The notes: a model not told the origin generated them from the letters alone. DNA of 64,000 bases from Acipenser ruthenus (GCF_902713425.1 NC_081197.1:56532104-56596103); one strand, 5' to 3'; shown: positions 45,914 to 58,988, numbered from the stretch's first letter. Numbers and translations are program-made.

Positions 45914-47800
45914 CTACCAGTTTTCATCCTCTGAAAACGAGCTGGAGCTGCCCGACTCAGAGTCGGCGTCACTCAGTCCTTCAAAGTCCCAGTCCGCACT
46001 GGACCCGCTGCGATCATCATCCTCCTCTGTGACAAAGTTCTGCCCTGACTCCAGACGTGTGGGGTAAATGCGTGCTGTAAGACAGATGAACCCGTAAGAA
46101 AAGGCATAGTGCAGTAATCCAAGCATGGTCCCCATGTTAATCCACTGGTCGCTGGTGGGATCATACTCATGAATGGTGACCCTGTTTTTATTCCGGTGAG
46201 GGAGGGTGGTTGTGATGAGCATCAGCTTGTTGCCATGCCTGACGATCTGGTAGTTGCTGGTGTTGCCATCGACTGGAATGTCCCCAATCCGTCTCCATTC
46301 TCCCCGGGCAGGGCTGTACACTTTCATGACAGGGATGTCACAGATACAGAAAATCTGCTCCTGGAACACACAGGCTTCCTGAAACTCCGGCCGCTTCAGG
46401 GAGGCACAGTTGAGCCACTGGTTCCTTTCGGGCTCCAAGCAAAGCATCCTTTTGTTGCTGACAACATACAGGTGATCGTTCACTGTTACAATTTCAATTT
46501 TACCTAAGGAATGAGGCAGGGGAGCCACAAGCCTCCACTGATTCCTCTGAATATTATAACACTCCACCTCTTTTAACCTGGCACTCGTCAATGGATCGCG
46601 ACCACCCAGGATGTAGATGTTCCCATTGAGGTACCCAATGTCCATATCCGTCCTGTCCAGCAGTCTTTGTTCCAGCTCTGTCCAGTTGTTTTGCACTGCA
46701 TTATAAATCCAGAGATGCTTAGAATGCTGCGAGGCCAAATACAGGTCATTTTCAGGTGAAACACAAACAGCAAAGGTGTCAATGGCCAAGTTGGTCAAAG
46801 GGGAGACCATGGTAAAGATTTCTCCCGCATAGGGGTCGTAACATAGAAAAGGTTCCTTAGGCTGTCCAAAGAATATGATCATTTCTTTGGCACTCATCCC
46901 GATCCTCTTTGCAGGGTTTTCCGAACTTGCAGTGACCTCACTGCATGTGGCTCCAGTGACTCCCTCCAGGATTTCCAGGCACTGTTTCTTTATGAAGGGT
47001 TTAGACTTCAGCCCCTCTATGTACACCTTCTCTTTCTCAGTAAAGTGGTGCCATCGTATACACTTCAGCACCTCCAATGCGTTCCCCACCTTTTCTGTCA
47101 AGTTTGCCTCTATCCACTGTATGGCTACCGAGCACACTTTCCTCTCACTGTCCACATCCAGTGTATCCAACGCGAGGATTTCCTTCATTTGGCTCAAGCT
47201 CAGCTCACAAAGCTCCCTGCCTTTCTTACAGAAGTGCTGGAAGTTCCGGGCAATGAACGCCCGAGCCTTCTCCTTCAGATCATGATTGTCAAACGCGTCT
47301 GCAAACTTCAAGATCCCTGCACAGTTTGAAAGGTCAAGCCTCCTGGCCATGAAGTTGGAGCAAGCTTGCCTTACGTATTCCAGCTGGAGCATGTTAGCTG
47401 ATGCATAGAGTCTCTGGACATTGCCCTCGCTGATCGTTACCTTGCCCGTGTAACAGTAATCAATGATTAGGGACATCGACTCTGCGTCCACGTCGTGAAT
47501 AGTCACTTTCTTTTGCTTGCTTTCATACAGTCCGCCGGTAAACATGCTTTTGAAATAAGGGCTGGCTGCTGCCAGGACGTTCCGGTTGCAGGAAAACAGC
47601 TTCCCCATCCCGTTCGCGCTGACGCTGCTGCTGTTCCCCGGTAAGGCGTGCTGATACAGCTCCGAGGACTCCACTTCAATCGTCACGTCCACGAGCAGTT
47701 TACAATCATAGAAAAGCTTCAGTTCCCGGAGTAAACTGCGAGCGTGATTCGTGTCCTCTAACTCCTCCGGGCCAGTGAAATAACTGGAAACAGAGGCCAT
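45914..47800 (-). CDS. KBTBD6/KBTBD7-like BTB-kelch protein, single exon
   Basis: KBTBD6 and KBTBD7 are paired CUL3 E3-ligase adaptors in mammals; they target TIAM1 and bind GABARAP proteins. This intronless 628-residue protein has a BTB domain (about 30-140, with VTIEVE, NVLAAASPYFKSMFTGGL and LIIDYCYTGKV), a BACK domain (about 150-265) and a kelch propeller (about 330-580, with NGNIYILGGRDPLTSARL and YNIQRNQWRLVAPLPHSLGK). An acidic serine-rich tail follows (SDADSESGSSSSFSEDENW). The mammalian pair probably arose by later duplication, so one gene here is expected. Mammalian proteins are about 675-685 residues. This one stops directly at a tryptophan where I recall the W-V-R-V ATG8-binding motif in human KBTBD6. 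A CCAAT box lies about 515 bp upstream. The start ATG gives the family-typical MASVSSYF opening. Confidence 0.92.
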   Translation of the reverse strand: MASVSSYFTGPEELEDTNHARSLLRELKLFYDCKLLVDVTIEVESSELYQHALPGNSSSVSANGMGKLFSCNRNVLAAASPYFKSMFTGGLYESKQKKVTIHDVDAESMSLIIDYCYTGKVTISEGNVQRLYASANMLQLEYVRQACSNFMARRLDLSNCAGILKFADAFDNHDLKEKARAFIARNFQHFCKKGRELCELSLSQMKEILALDTLDVDSERKVCSVAIQWIEANLTEKVGNALEVLKCIRWHHFTEKEKVYIEGLKSKPFIKKQCLEILEGVTGATCSEVTASSENPAKRIGMSAKEMIIFFGQPKEPFLCYDPYAGEIFTMVSPLTNLAIDTFAVCVSPENDLYLASQHSKHLWIYNAVQNNWTELEQRLLDRTDMDIGYLNGNIYILGGRDPLTSARLKEVECYNIQRNQWRLVAPLPHSLGKIEIVTVNDHLYVVSNKRMLCLEPERNQWLNCASLKRPEFQEACVFQEQIFCICDIPVMKVYSPARGEWRRIGDIPVDGNTSNYQIVRHGNKLMLITTTLPHRNKNRVTIHEYDPTSDQWINMGTMLGLLHYAFSYGFICLTARIYPTRLESGQNFVTEEDDDRSGSSADWDFEGLSDADSESGSSSSFSEDENW

Positions 47801-48314
47801 CTTTTGTATGTGTAAAAAAAACGCCGGTCTGTCTCGGCAGTGTTACTTAATCGCAATACGTATTACTGATGTACAGAGGGTTACAATCCAAGAATCCCTC
47901 CGGTGAACTACTGGCAAGCGTTTTTGATCACAAATAAAAAATTATATCTGGATCTGACGGTGATTGCGCTAGTGTTTGACCGTCAGGCGCATACTGTATT
48001 CCGACTGTAATGTAGCTACAATCCACTTTTGCACTTTAGACACGGTCTAATTTCTAATAGTTATTTCCCAAACGTTTATAAACATTCTCCTGTGTATCGT
48101 TAAAGTAACACATGTCTGTTTTCAAATGTAATTCCTTTTTTTTTTTTTTTTTAACTCATAATAAACCGACGTTTACGACATAGTCACCTGCCTCTCTCTG
48201 CAGTGCCAAAGCTCCACAATCACATTTATCACTCCGCACAGCGAGCGCGCGCACCCTAGCTTGTTGTTCTCCGCTCTGTACGGGTGCCCGATCTGGTCAT
48301 ACTGTCACATTGTG

Positions 48315-48319
48315 ATTGG
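48315..48319 (-). promoter_or_regulatory. inverted CCAAT box upstream of KBTBD
   Basis: AGCCAATCACA on the minus strand lies within a locally CpG-richer 150-bp segment (GAGCGCGCGCAC nearby) upstream of the KBTBD start, suggesting its promoter. Confidence 0.45.
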
Positions 48320-48655
48320 CTGTGCTGTTGAGTGATGCGCCATGGAGTTTGGTTGACGGAATTTGCCCCACGTGGTTTGTTGTGTCAAAAACACATCACG
48401 GAAAACTATAAAATACAGAAATACACATAACTACACACACATATGAATTTCACTGTAAACTATCAAAAAGCAGACGCCAACTGCAGTCCAGTTTGTTTAC
48501 ATTCCCCACAACTGGCAGTTGTAACTGTAAGGTCACACCGGTCTTCACGTATGGAATCTGTATGCGCCACTTACTCCGCATACCTCCAGCGCGACGGCTG
48601 CTGAGGATTTAAAACAGAATTGCCTTTTTTATAGATAACATTTTACATTACTTAT

Positions 48656-48656
<1 letters not shown>

Positions 48657-48699
<43 letters not shown>
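48657..48699. repeat. (AAT)n microsatellite
   Basis: About 14 AAT triplets between the KBTBD promoter and the CTCF-like site. Confidence 0.9.
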
Positions 48700-48701
<2 letters not shown>

Positions 48702-48865
48702 GTCTACAATTTCCAGAGACAATACATTTACAGTCGGTAAAATCTTTCTTTATACCCGTATTTATTTAGCTCTTATATACTTTGCGTTCATGTCTGGAGT
48801 ATCAAATTGTTGTTAAAAAAAATACAGGTAGCCTGGTACAATACTCTAAGAGAGAAGGATTAGTC

Positions 48866-48880
48866 CGCCACCAGGGGGCG
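48866..48880 (+). promoter_or_regulatory. strong CTCF-like motif
   Basis: CGCCACCAGGGGGCG on the plus strand matches the CTCF core at every key position. It lies about 1 kb upstream of the KBTBD start. Confidence 0.55.
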
Positions 48881-49553
48881 TTTATTGTTCGATCAGTTTA
48901 CGTAAAGCCTACTAAAACACCTATCATGCCGTACTATGAAGTTAAGACCCAAGGTAAGAATTTAAAACATCAACGTACAGTCAGTTGACAAAACAAGGTG
49001 TTTTTCTTTGTTTTTGTGTTAACGTTACACATCAAACAGTGCACATGGCCCAGATAAACCAATTCAGTCAAAGCACCACTTGACTGACAGGCTCGCAACC
49101 AATCCGTGCGCTCTGCTCTGTGATGGCGTATTATCGGAGATGTAAACTCACACGCCTATATTCAAGGGTGCGGTTATAAAACGTTTAAGAAAAACAGGGT
49201 GTTGCTTTTTTCTAAAATTATATAATGTACTTACTGAAATGATGGCTGAAATGATTGCCATTTTCAAGGCATTTATAAAAATGTATTTTTTAAAAACCTC
49301 CAAGAGCGTTCTATCATGTTATTACCACTGTTTTACACCTCCTGTAAAGCTTAACTCATTTAATAACAGATCATTTTTCAAACCCCAATGATAATTGCAG
49401 CCTTTAATTTCACTTTAAAAAAAAAGAGTTTCTTGATATTGTTTTATTGCGTATCTAATGTGTCTGGCTAATATCGAACCCTCTCACAGTAAACGAAACA
49501 CAATCTACAATCTGAAAACAGCCACAAAAGATTTGAATTGAAAGATTCTTTAC
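48881..49553. other. non-coding stretch
   Basis: No gene or repeat recognised. Confidence 0.5.
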
Positions 49554-49744
49554 CTCATTTGACATATGACCATGCCCATGATGAAACGTAATATACTCTG
49601 GCCCATGGTCTTGTCCACTGGAGCTCGATAGCCTCCCCTATACGCGGGCTGGACTATGATGTAATGACTATTGACTGATGACAGCTCATGCCAGCGGGCA
49701 GGACAAGTGGCACTCTGGGCCACCTTCCGCCAGGACAAGGCACG
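49554..49744 (-). CDS. possible orphan exon, unrecognised
   Basis: On the minus strand an open segment runs from a strong acceptor (TCCTCCTCACCCTGCAG) to a good donor (CAAATGAG|GTAAAG). It is 191 nt and encodes RALSWRKVAQSATCPARWHE, then SSVNSHYIIVQPAYRGGYRA and PVDKTMGQSILRFIMGMVIC. Its composition is protein-like and the other strand is full of stops. It lies beyond the MTRF1 poly(A) signal, so it is unlikely to belong to MTRF1. I do not recognise the sequence and found no partner exons. It could be a gene relic or part of a transposable element. Confidence 0.35.
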
Positions 49745-50062
49745 CTGCAGGGTGAGGAGGACCAAACAAAGAAATGACATGAAGACGTAGACAAGAGGGC
49801 TATTTAAAGGAACAGTTTGATTACGTGTGTGATTTGAGGGTGGCTTCTCCTTTCAGAAACACAACATAGTTTCCAATAAAACGAAGTGTTGTTTGTCAAC
49901 AGTTCTCTGTGAAACAAAAACCTGCAGCTATGCTCCGACTGTGCTGCCTAAACCTGGGCATGCACACACCATATTTACACAGGGGTAGCGTAAAACCAAA
50001 AACTGTCCAATTGCTATATGTCTGATATAACCACAAACCCAGATTAACAGTATGTTTTACTA
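49745..50062. other. non-coding stretch downstream of MTRF1
   Basis: Nothing recognised. Confidence 0.5.
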
Positions 50063-50068
50063 TTTATT
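50063..50068 (-). promoter_or_regulatory. MTRF1 poly(A) signal
   Basis: AATAAA on the minus strand about 385 bp past the MTRF1 stop codon. Confidence 0.6.
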
Positions 50069-50451
50069 GTAAATAGATAACTGCAGTTTAACCCATGATG
50101 ACAGTGATGATAACTGTGAATACAGTAGTGAATATAATCACTGGAGGAAGTCCGAGCAGCATTATTACCGTGCATCCTCTTTATACAGCTATACCCTGGA
50201 GTCATAGTTACAAGACCATGCTATTTGTGTTCCTTCTTATAGCGAGTATGGACGTGCTAGTGGAATGGCATTGTAGGGCAAATGGGAGTCACTGCAATGC
50301 TGCATTATAACTGATCCCACATTATAAAGGGCTGCCTTCTAAAGGGGAACGTTGTATTTGCATTGTCTGGTTGTAGATACACTGGTACAGTAGTTGCCTG
50401 GTGGTGTCAATAGGCACCGACATTTGGATGTCACATTCCGTGGTAACTTTC

Positions 50452-51763
50452 TCAGTCTCTGCTGTTTTCTACCAGTTCAAGAAGAGCCTCCGTTTCTGCT
50501 GACTTCAGTAGCTCACTGATCAACTCCTCCAGCAGTTCTCCACCACTCAGAAACTCCTGCCAGAAACACAGACGCTGTTATTGTTATTAATATTAATATT
50601 ATTATTTTCTTGCTGATTCTTATTCCCCATTTCCCAAACCCTCCTAATGTATTTTTGCTGGAAGTTGAGACAAAATCCCAAACTCAAAATTCTCCTTCAG
50701 CTCCTGCAAGGTGTTTCTTGTGCACAGGTCAGGTTTGCATCCCACTGCAATACACACGATTGGCTCTAAAGCTCATAGTAAAACATGGATAGAGCTAGAG
50801 AGTACATTTAAAACACGAGAGAACTGATTGGGGAGGTTTTGAAGGAACAGCAGTATTTGAAATGAAATATATATAGGGAGAGCCTGTCTGAGGAAATGCA
50901 CTGGGTACTTTACCTTGATATCTCGAGTAACATATGAAATCCTGTGATCAGTCACTCTGTCCTGAGTGAAGTTATAGGTTCGAATTCTTTCTGACTGGGA
51001 CCGTGTTCCTACCTATGCAGTGAAACAAAGACATTACACAGGGAGCTGTGGAGGACTTGGAGCTTTTCTAGAAATACACTGCAATGTATACACTCTCTCT
51101 AACAGCTCCCACATCCAGAGTTACAGTGGTAACTAACCTATAATACAATACACTAATAATCTGTTATATGTATTCTGACTGTTGTGGTACGCAACAAGAT
51201 CGACGTCAAAACATCAGACATATCATGCATTAAAAGTTGATGCTAATTACTCCAGCATTAAGAAACTTTGCAAAAACACAACCCTTCTATAACTCATTTC
51301 AGTGTGGCAGTGCTCTGTATTGTTGAGTGTTTTTCCCCCCTAAACTGCTGTTTTCCGTTCTGAGTGGAGCTATCTTTCCTTGGCAGTAGTTGAGAGAGAT
51401 GGTAACACGCACATTTTATTTCTACACGTCTGCAATGCCGTTGCGTATGCTGGTGAGCAAGCAGATATTGAGATCTGACTCCAGTTGAAGCACCTGAAGT
51501 TTCCGGGCACTTTGCCTCTGCTCCGTCTCTTTTTCTATGAGCTGTTGGTAAATTCTCGCTCTCAGCATCCTCATTGCAGTTTCCCTGTTTTGCAGCTGTG
51601 AGCGTTCCTGCTGACACTCAACTGTTATTCCTGTTAAATGAAAAGAAATACACAGCCACAACTAATAAAACATTGTATGTGTTAGACAAGGAGACAATGG
51701 ACAGCTTCATCATTATGATCACATACCCTTGCTTTGAAATCAGTATAAAAAAAAAAAAAGATT

Positions 51764-51831
<68 letters not shown>

Positions 51832-52137
51832 CTGCTATAGACCTGCACTGTGTAGGTTTTATTACTCTGGTAGAGTATACCCACTGATGATTCAGTTTAA
51901 GCACAACTTAGGAGTGGGTGCTCCTTTACTAAAATGTGACATATCAATACAGACATACAGCACGTTACAAAAGGCTTAGTTCTGTCTAGTAGAGAAAATG
52001 CACTTTCAAGAAAACTTGCCTGTGGGAATATGAACCAGTCGAACAGCGCTGTCTGTTGTGTTAACGCTTTGTCCACCTGCTCCCTTCGATCTGAACGTAT
52101 CAATCCTCAAATCCTTGGGCTCTATAATAACATCTAC

Positions 52138-52179
<42 letters not shown>

Positions 52180-54939
52180 GATGAACAGACTGTCATCGTG
52201 GTACTGCAGACTGAAAATGATGCAAGTATATTGATTTTCTACAGGGAAGTAATGAAACATGCCACTTCCTTGTGCACCTTGCTAAGAATAGAGCAAGTTG
52301 CTGAAACATTTCCACCAAAAGATGTGCAAATAGCAACTTGTGAAACAAACATTTTGACCCAACAGTACTGCACTAGCGTTTCTTACTGAGACTGTATTTA
52401 AAAATGCGAAGAGAGGAAGGGATACAAATTAGAGACAGAATGTACGAAATTAGGAATGTTACTAATATCTTGATCATTCCATACCATGAACTGGGAAGTC
52501 ACTGAATTAGGTATTAAACATTACTTCACCTCATCTGGCTGTGGCAATACAATAACCATCATAGTCCCAGTGTGAATACGCTGCATTCTGGATGAGAGGC
52601 CGACCTCAGGAATCCTCTGGACTCTGTGCATTCCTCCTTCATATTTGAAATGCCTGTAAACACTTTCACCCGCAATGCGGGCAGCTGCATGATGCAACCC
52701 CCCTGGATCATTGGAAAAAAAAAACACAAGAAAAACAAGATGATATTGTTGAATACTGCTGTTTCAGAATTCAAGAGGGACAAGCTTTTAATAGTTTGCT
52801 GAATGCCGAACGCTAACTCTGGACTCACATACCATACTCAGCAGGAGTATAGTTGAGAACTTCAAAAGCCCATTGCTTGTAGCTTGCAAAATTCTGATAC
52901 ATTTCAAAGATTTCTCTTGTAAACTGCTGGCATATGTCACCTGAAAAAAAAAAAATCCGATATACAGCTATGGTCAAAAGCTTTGCATCACCCTATAGAA
53001 TTAACACATTTTGCTTCATAAAGTCAAATGAAATCTGTTAAATAATGTTACGTTAACATATTGAATTACATACCGCTTTGTAGTTTTCCATATACCGGTA
53101 CTTAACATGTTTGTAGTTTCTTTGATTACATGATGTTAAATAAAATATCTAAATTATTCAACCAGTTGCACTGTAGTTTCACAGCAGCACCTCCCTGTCT
53201 ACTAGTCAGCAAAATCAAGCAAACAAGTGTCGGCTGTCTCTCTGGACCTGCGTGGTTCACACTAACCTCCTGTTGTTCTCCCAGCAGCCACCTCCACAAT
53301 AACATCGCTAGCATCATGCTTGTCACTAGGCACCAGACTCTGAAGCAGCTAAGCAGAAAAAAGCAGATTAATAAAAGTGCAGAGTTCAGTGCTGCTGGCT
53401 GTCACTTTGTCTTTCAAAACTCTGTATTGTACACTGCATTCATTTAAGAACCACATCCAGCTACAGGGTTACATTACAACAGTGCAAACATTGACAGGAG
53501 GAATATCCAAATCTTACTGGTACGATAATGCACCTTCAATTTCATAAGATTATGCAAAAAAAGTGGTACTAGGTTGTACAGCAGGTTAATGGATTAGTCC
53601 ATAACCTCTGGAGACTTTGATTTGAATCTGGCTAAGGCCCTGGTCCCAGAGAGCAGACTGTGGGTCAATGGAGGGAAACTCACAGTGCCACAGCATGCGA
53701 TATCCTGGGACATGACATCAGTTTCCAGTGCTGCCAATCCAGAGTCGTTGCTGTCCTAATTCTGCCTTGTCATTACTACTGTCTGCTATATAGCTGCACT
53801 ACTAAAAAAACAATTTTTGAAAAAAAATAAACACTAGAAAAATGTATGATGCACTGTTTCTCAGTCACACTGTGAATATATAGTATAAATAAAACAAAAC
53901 CTTTTTTTCTTTTTTTTTTGGACAGTGTTTTTTGCTGAGCCTTACTTTTATTTGCAGTGTTTCAATGAGTTTTCTGATGCCCTTCTGTTCTTCTTTAGCA
54001 AGCTCCAACATCTGTGTGTCTTCTCCTGCCTCTGCACCTGTATTTCAATCATTTTAACACACAAAACACAAAGCTAGATTCACGATATTAATGTTGTTTT
54101 ACTCCTTGTGGTCTCACAGTACATTTTCAATACAAAACACAAATTCAACAGGTTTCACATTGTTGAAATTCTGTTGTGTAATGTCCAGCTTGACATAGGG
54201 ACCTAACAGTACTCCAGAAACAGTGTTTATGGCTGTATCTCAGAAGATTTGGGGGTTTAAGGGGTTTTATTTCTTTATTTTTATTTTAGTAAATTAATTG
54301 ACTTTGTTAAGACATTGTTGAACAGTTCCAGCACTCTACATTTTTGCAAGGCTGTCAGTACTTTACTCTTGGGTCTGCAGTCAGTGGCTTACTGATAAAA
54401 GGGGCTACCTTAATTATGAGGGTGACTTTGCATTGCTGGCAATAGGAGCCACACTGAGACTATAAAACAAAACCGACCTAATAATGAGGTAACTGAAAAA
54501 AAAACCAACTGCAATACTTGCTTTCAATAATAGCCTGCACATCCTTCATGTCTTTCACCGCACGCTGAGATTGCTGAAATACTGTTGCCATGGGTGACAG
54601 TTCGATCTGCCTTCTGCTCATGGTCCTGCGTTCACTTTCAGTGAGCGCTGTGTTATTCAGTCTCTGGGTAACCTGTCGGTATTCTTCAATCATCTTCTCT
54701 AAATATCTTTGAACAGATTCTTGCTGTAACAATTCCTTGGAGAAATGCTGGCAGTGTCTTCTTGTCAGCTGTTGTGTATATAAACCAGCAGGTCCACATG
54801 GAGTCCGTCGCCAGGTCCATTGCTGATAATAACGATGCGTTAGTGCGCACTGTCTGGACCCGTGTGCAGCACCTGCCATTGCCAGAAGAAAGCGCTGTTT
54901 GCTGAGTTGACTTCCGATGAAACAGATGCGGTTCTTCAT
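50452..54939 (-). CDS. MTRF1: MTRF1, mitochondrial release factor, complete, 9 exons
   Basis: MTRF1 is a class-I peptide release factor in the mitochondrial matrix that ends translation at non-standard stop codons. Exons (minus): 54963-54522 (ATG at 54939), 54037-53946, 53348-53267, 52940-52833, 52702-52530, 52137-52020, 51630-51494, 51012-50914 and 50556-50452; total 443 residues (human 445). The catalytic GGQ is at 312-314 in KGAGGQSVN. The codon-recognition region PEVGLSSRM (265-273) carries the MTRF1-type insertion that MTRF1L and bacterial RF1 lack. The N-terminus is basic and suits mitochondrial import. Two introns need GC donors to keep frame: GAAA|GCAAGT after exon 1 and ACAG|GCAAGT after exon 6. 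An upstream noncoding exon is implied by the acceptor at 54964-54966. No disabling change was seen. Confidence 0.95.
51768..51827. repeat. (TA)n microsatellite in MTRF1 intron 6
   Basis: About 28 TA dinucleotides. Confidence 0.95.
52140..52177. repeat. (AG)n microsatellite forming the MTRF1 exon 6 polypyrimidine tract
   Basis: On the minus strand it is a (CT)n run of about 17 units that ends in the CAG acceptor of exon 6 at 52137. Confidence 0.95.
52963..53154. mobile_element. MITE of Tc1/mariner type (copy 2, internally deleted)
   Basis: It starts TACAGCTATGGTCAAAAGCT and matches the reverse complement of the MITE at 32.7-33.1 kb: GAATTACATACCGCTTTGTA and TTTGATTACATGATGTTAAA occur in both. 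A middle part and the far inverted end are missing. It lies in MTRF1 intron 3. Confidence 0.75.
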
Positions 54940-55712
54940 CTTGGCCTGTTTATTTTCACCCACCTGAAAAATAAAACAATACTATATTTTAATACTTAGG
55001 ATTCCATACATGGATTCAATAAAACACAACCAGAGCACAATATGTTGTTTCAAATTACATTTTTTAACAAATCTAAGATTTGCTTTCATATTTAAAAATA
55101 GCCAGGGGATTTCAGAATTAATTTCTCTTATTTCTCTGATTACAAGTTTGTAATAAAAATATATATAATAAAATTATATATATATAATTTTAGGCAAGCT
55201 GCAAAAAATGGGGCGTATTTGTAAAACACCTTAAAAGCCGAACTGGTATATGCTTTTTCATGTGAAATAGGAGCATATTATACAGACTTCAACAGTCAAA
55301 ACGGTTGTCAAATCAGTTTCTGTTTATAGTTCTTCTGTTGATCACAATGGAGGTGTTGCTAAAAAAAAAAAAAAAAAACAATCACACAATTCTGAAGCGT
55401 TTAAAAGACGCTTAAATCGAGTCCCTCGTTACTGAGCTGTTTATTAAGTCTAATGGAATACACAATTTATCCATCTAACACAACAACACACACTCACCCC
55501 AAATAAATACAAATAACTTTACTCAAACGCACCAACAATGGTCATGATCAAAAAGACCTGCTTGGGTCACTAATCTTAAATCGCAAATCAATGTAATTCA
55601 GATAAAGCTAAAATAACTAACATTATACCGTTTTAAACGTTCCCATTTAACTCAGTTTAGTTTACTGTGCCTCCCGGAAACATGGCAAATCGTGTTTCTT
55701 GTCCCGAACTAA

Positions 55713-55758
55713 TGACGTCATAGCAGCCACTCGTGAAATGCATTATGGGATTTGTAGT
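55713..55758 (-). promoter_or_regulatory. probable MTRF1 promoter: ZNF143-type site and CRE
   Basis: On the minus strand ACTACAAATCCCATAATGCA (55758-55739) matches the ZNF143/THAP11 element of many housekeeping promoters, followed 18 bp later by a perfect CRE, TGACGTCA (55720-55713). Both sit about 0.75 kb upstream of the first MTRF1 exon placed here, where a noncoding first exon is expected. Confidence 0.6.
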
Positions 55759-56528
55759 TTTTTTTTACTTGTTTTTATTATTATTATAAATAATAATGGG
55801 GTTTATAGATCAGTGGGCGAGACAGACATTAACGCGTAGGGTACATAAGTGTCCCACAAATAAAAATGGTCAGTTTCCTCGTGTTAAGTCTCTCTCAATT
55901 GCATTTTAAGATGAAACCGTTTGAATAGCTGCTCAATTCCTTGTGTACCTAAAGGGGTAATACAAAAAAGGGCGCTCATAACATGAATTGCTGTACGTTT
56001 CATGGTTTTACTCTAATATTTAATATATGTATGTTTATTAGCAAGCTTAGTCACCAAATATACTTGAACGTTTACTTAGTAAGAAAGTAAACTGATCAGG
56101 CAATGATCAGCAGCCTTATTTTATGTCAAACTGTGTCAGACGAAACTGCAAGTTAAAAAATTAAATACATCTTTACACCCAAAAATACAATGTGTAAATC
56201 AGAATGTTAATCCTTTAGGTTGCCTCTTGTAAAGTATCATATCTTTATTTCTGTGCAGTATTTAATGTAACTGTAATGTTGCTTTCCACTGTTTTTAATT
56301 TATAGGGGGGCAGGGGGCAGAATCGTGTTTGATTTTATATTACAACGTGATTCCTGAGTGACTAAAAAGGATGCGAGATTATACAATATTCGTGGCCTGC
56401 GAACATAAGCATATTTTCTTGGATTTTACCTTGCCCTTTAAATGCTTGCTTGCTATTTTCTCCATAACTACAACACACAAACTGCATAGAAACAACATGA
56501 TTGCGCACGCTCACTATTGCCCCGTCGG
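55759..56528. other. MTRF1-NAA16 intergenic region
   Basis: Divergent intergenic DNA. Nothing else is recognised. Confidence 0.55.
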
Positions 56529-56541
56529 CTGCCATCTTGGT
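56529..56541 (-). promoter_or_regulatory. YY1-type site at the NAA16 promoter
   Basis: The minus strand reads CCAAGATGGCAGCC, the YY1 core that commonly marks transcription starts. It is about 145 bp upstream of the NAA16 ATG. Confidence 0.5.
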
Positions 56542-57511
56542 GAGCGGAGACAAACGTTTTAGAAGTTAGATGTACACAAAAAAAAGTATGGAGGCAAATG
56601 AATTATATTAGTGTTATCTATAAGGACGGAAAGTCAACAGTGTACTCGTTTTTAGCATTTGCGAGGTGGTCATTTATTGTACCATGTCGTCAGTCCCTCT
56701 ATCGCACAAAGAAAGTAACCTCTTTAAGAGAATGGTAAATTTACAAGCAGGACTCTGAGCAATAATCTACAGACTGACACAATAAAACGAGCTTGTGTAT
56801 ATGTTTCACACATGTCTTGATGTACCGTACGATCTGGTTCAAGAACCAAAAAAAGTTACTTGGTGAAATGCATCCGGATTTATTTTTTCTGTCAGTTTTA
56901 CTGAACAAAATCTTAAATTGCATACAATAACATTGTGGGTGGCTGTCATCAAAATCAGTACCCGAAATGACAACCTATATCAGAGGCGTCACAAGTAATT
57001 AGCTTTCTTCTAAATAAAATCGTGCTTGAAACTAAAATATTACATTCTTTTATAAAACTTTAACTTGAAGCAGGAAAAAAAACACCTACCTGACAGGACA
57101 TAAAGTGGGTTTCCTTCATGTCTATTATTATTGTTGTTTAAAATACCATTTTGCAGCTAACAGGTTGTGTTGTTTTTTGTTTTTTGGAAGAAAGAAATAC
57201 CAGGATGTTAATTCTGCCTGGCAAGTTGAAATCCCAGATTCAAAAGCTCTTAGTGGGGGGGTCGCTGTGGCACAGTGAGGAGGGCCAACCCCAGCTCAAT
57301 GCCCTCCCTAACCTGAAAAGAGCAAAGGCCAGGCGTGCATGAAGCCTGCCCTGAAGGGACAGTTGTCTTACAGGGTGAAGGAGCTGTTAAGTCTCCATGC
57401 TCATCTAATCCAACGGTGCCAGTTATGAAATGGTTGAGGTTGTGACCTCAGGCAGTTTTGAACCCACACTTGACGATGGCAGTGGAAGTGCGTCATCCTT
57501 TTATTCCTTAA

Positions 57512-58988
<1,477 letters not shown>

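Noticed and set aside
54940-54963. Earlier MTRF1 start giving MGENKQAK
   Set aside because: That codon is GTG directly after a splice acceptor. The first ATG in frame is at 54939.
57240-57500. Possible SINE before the second surviving NAA16 exon
   Set aside because: A box-A-like GTGGCACAGTG and a TTGAACCCA occur, but spacing, tail and target repeats do not fit a SINE I know.
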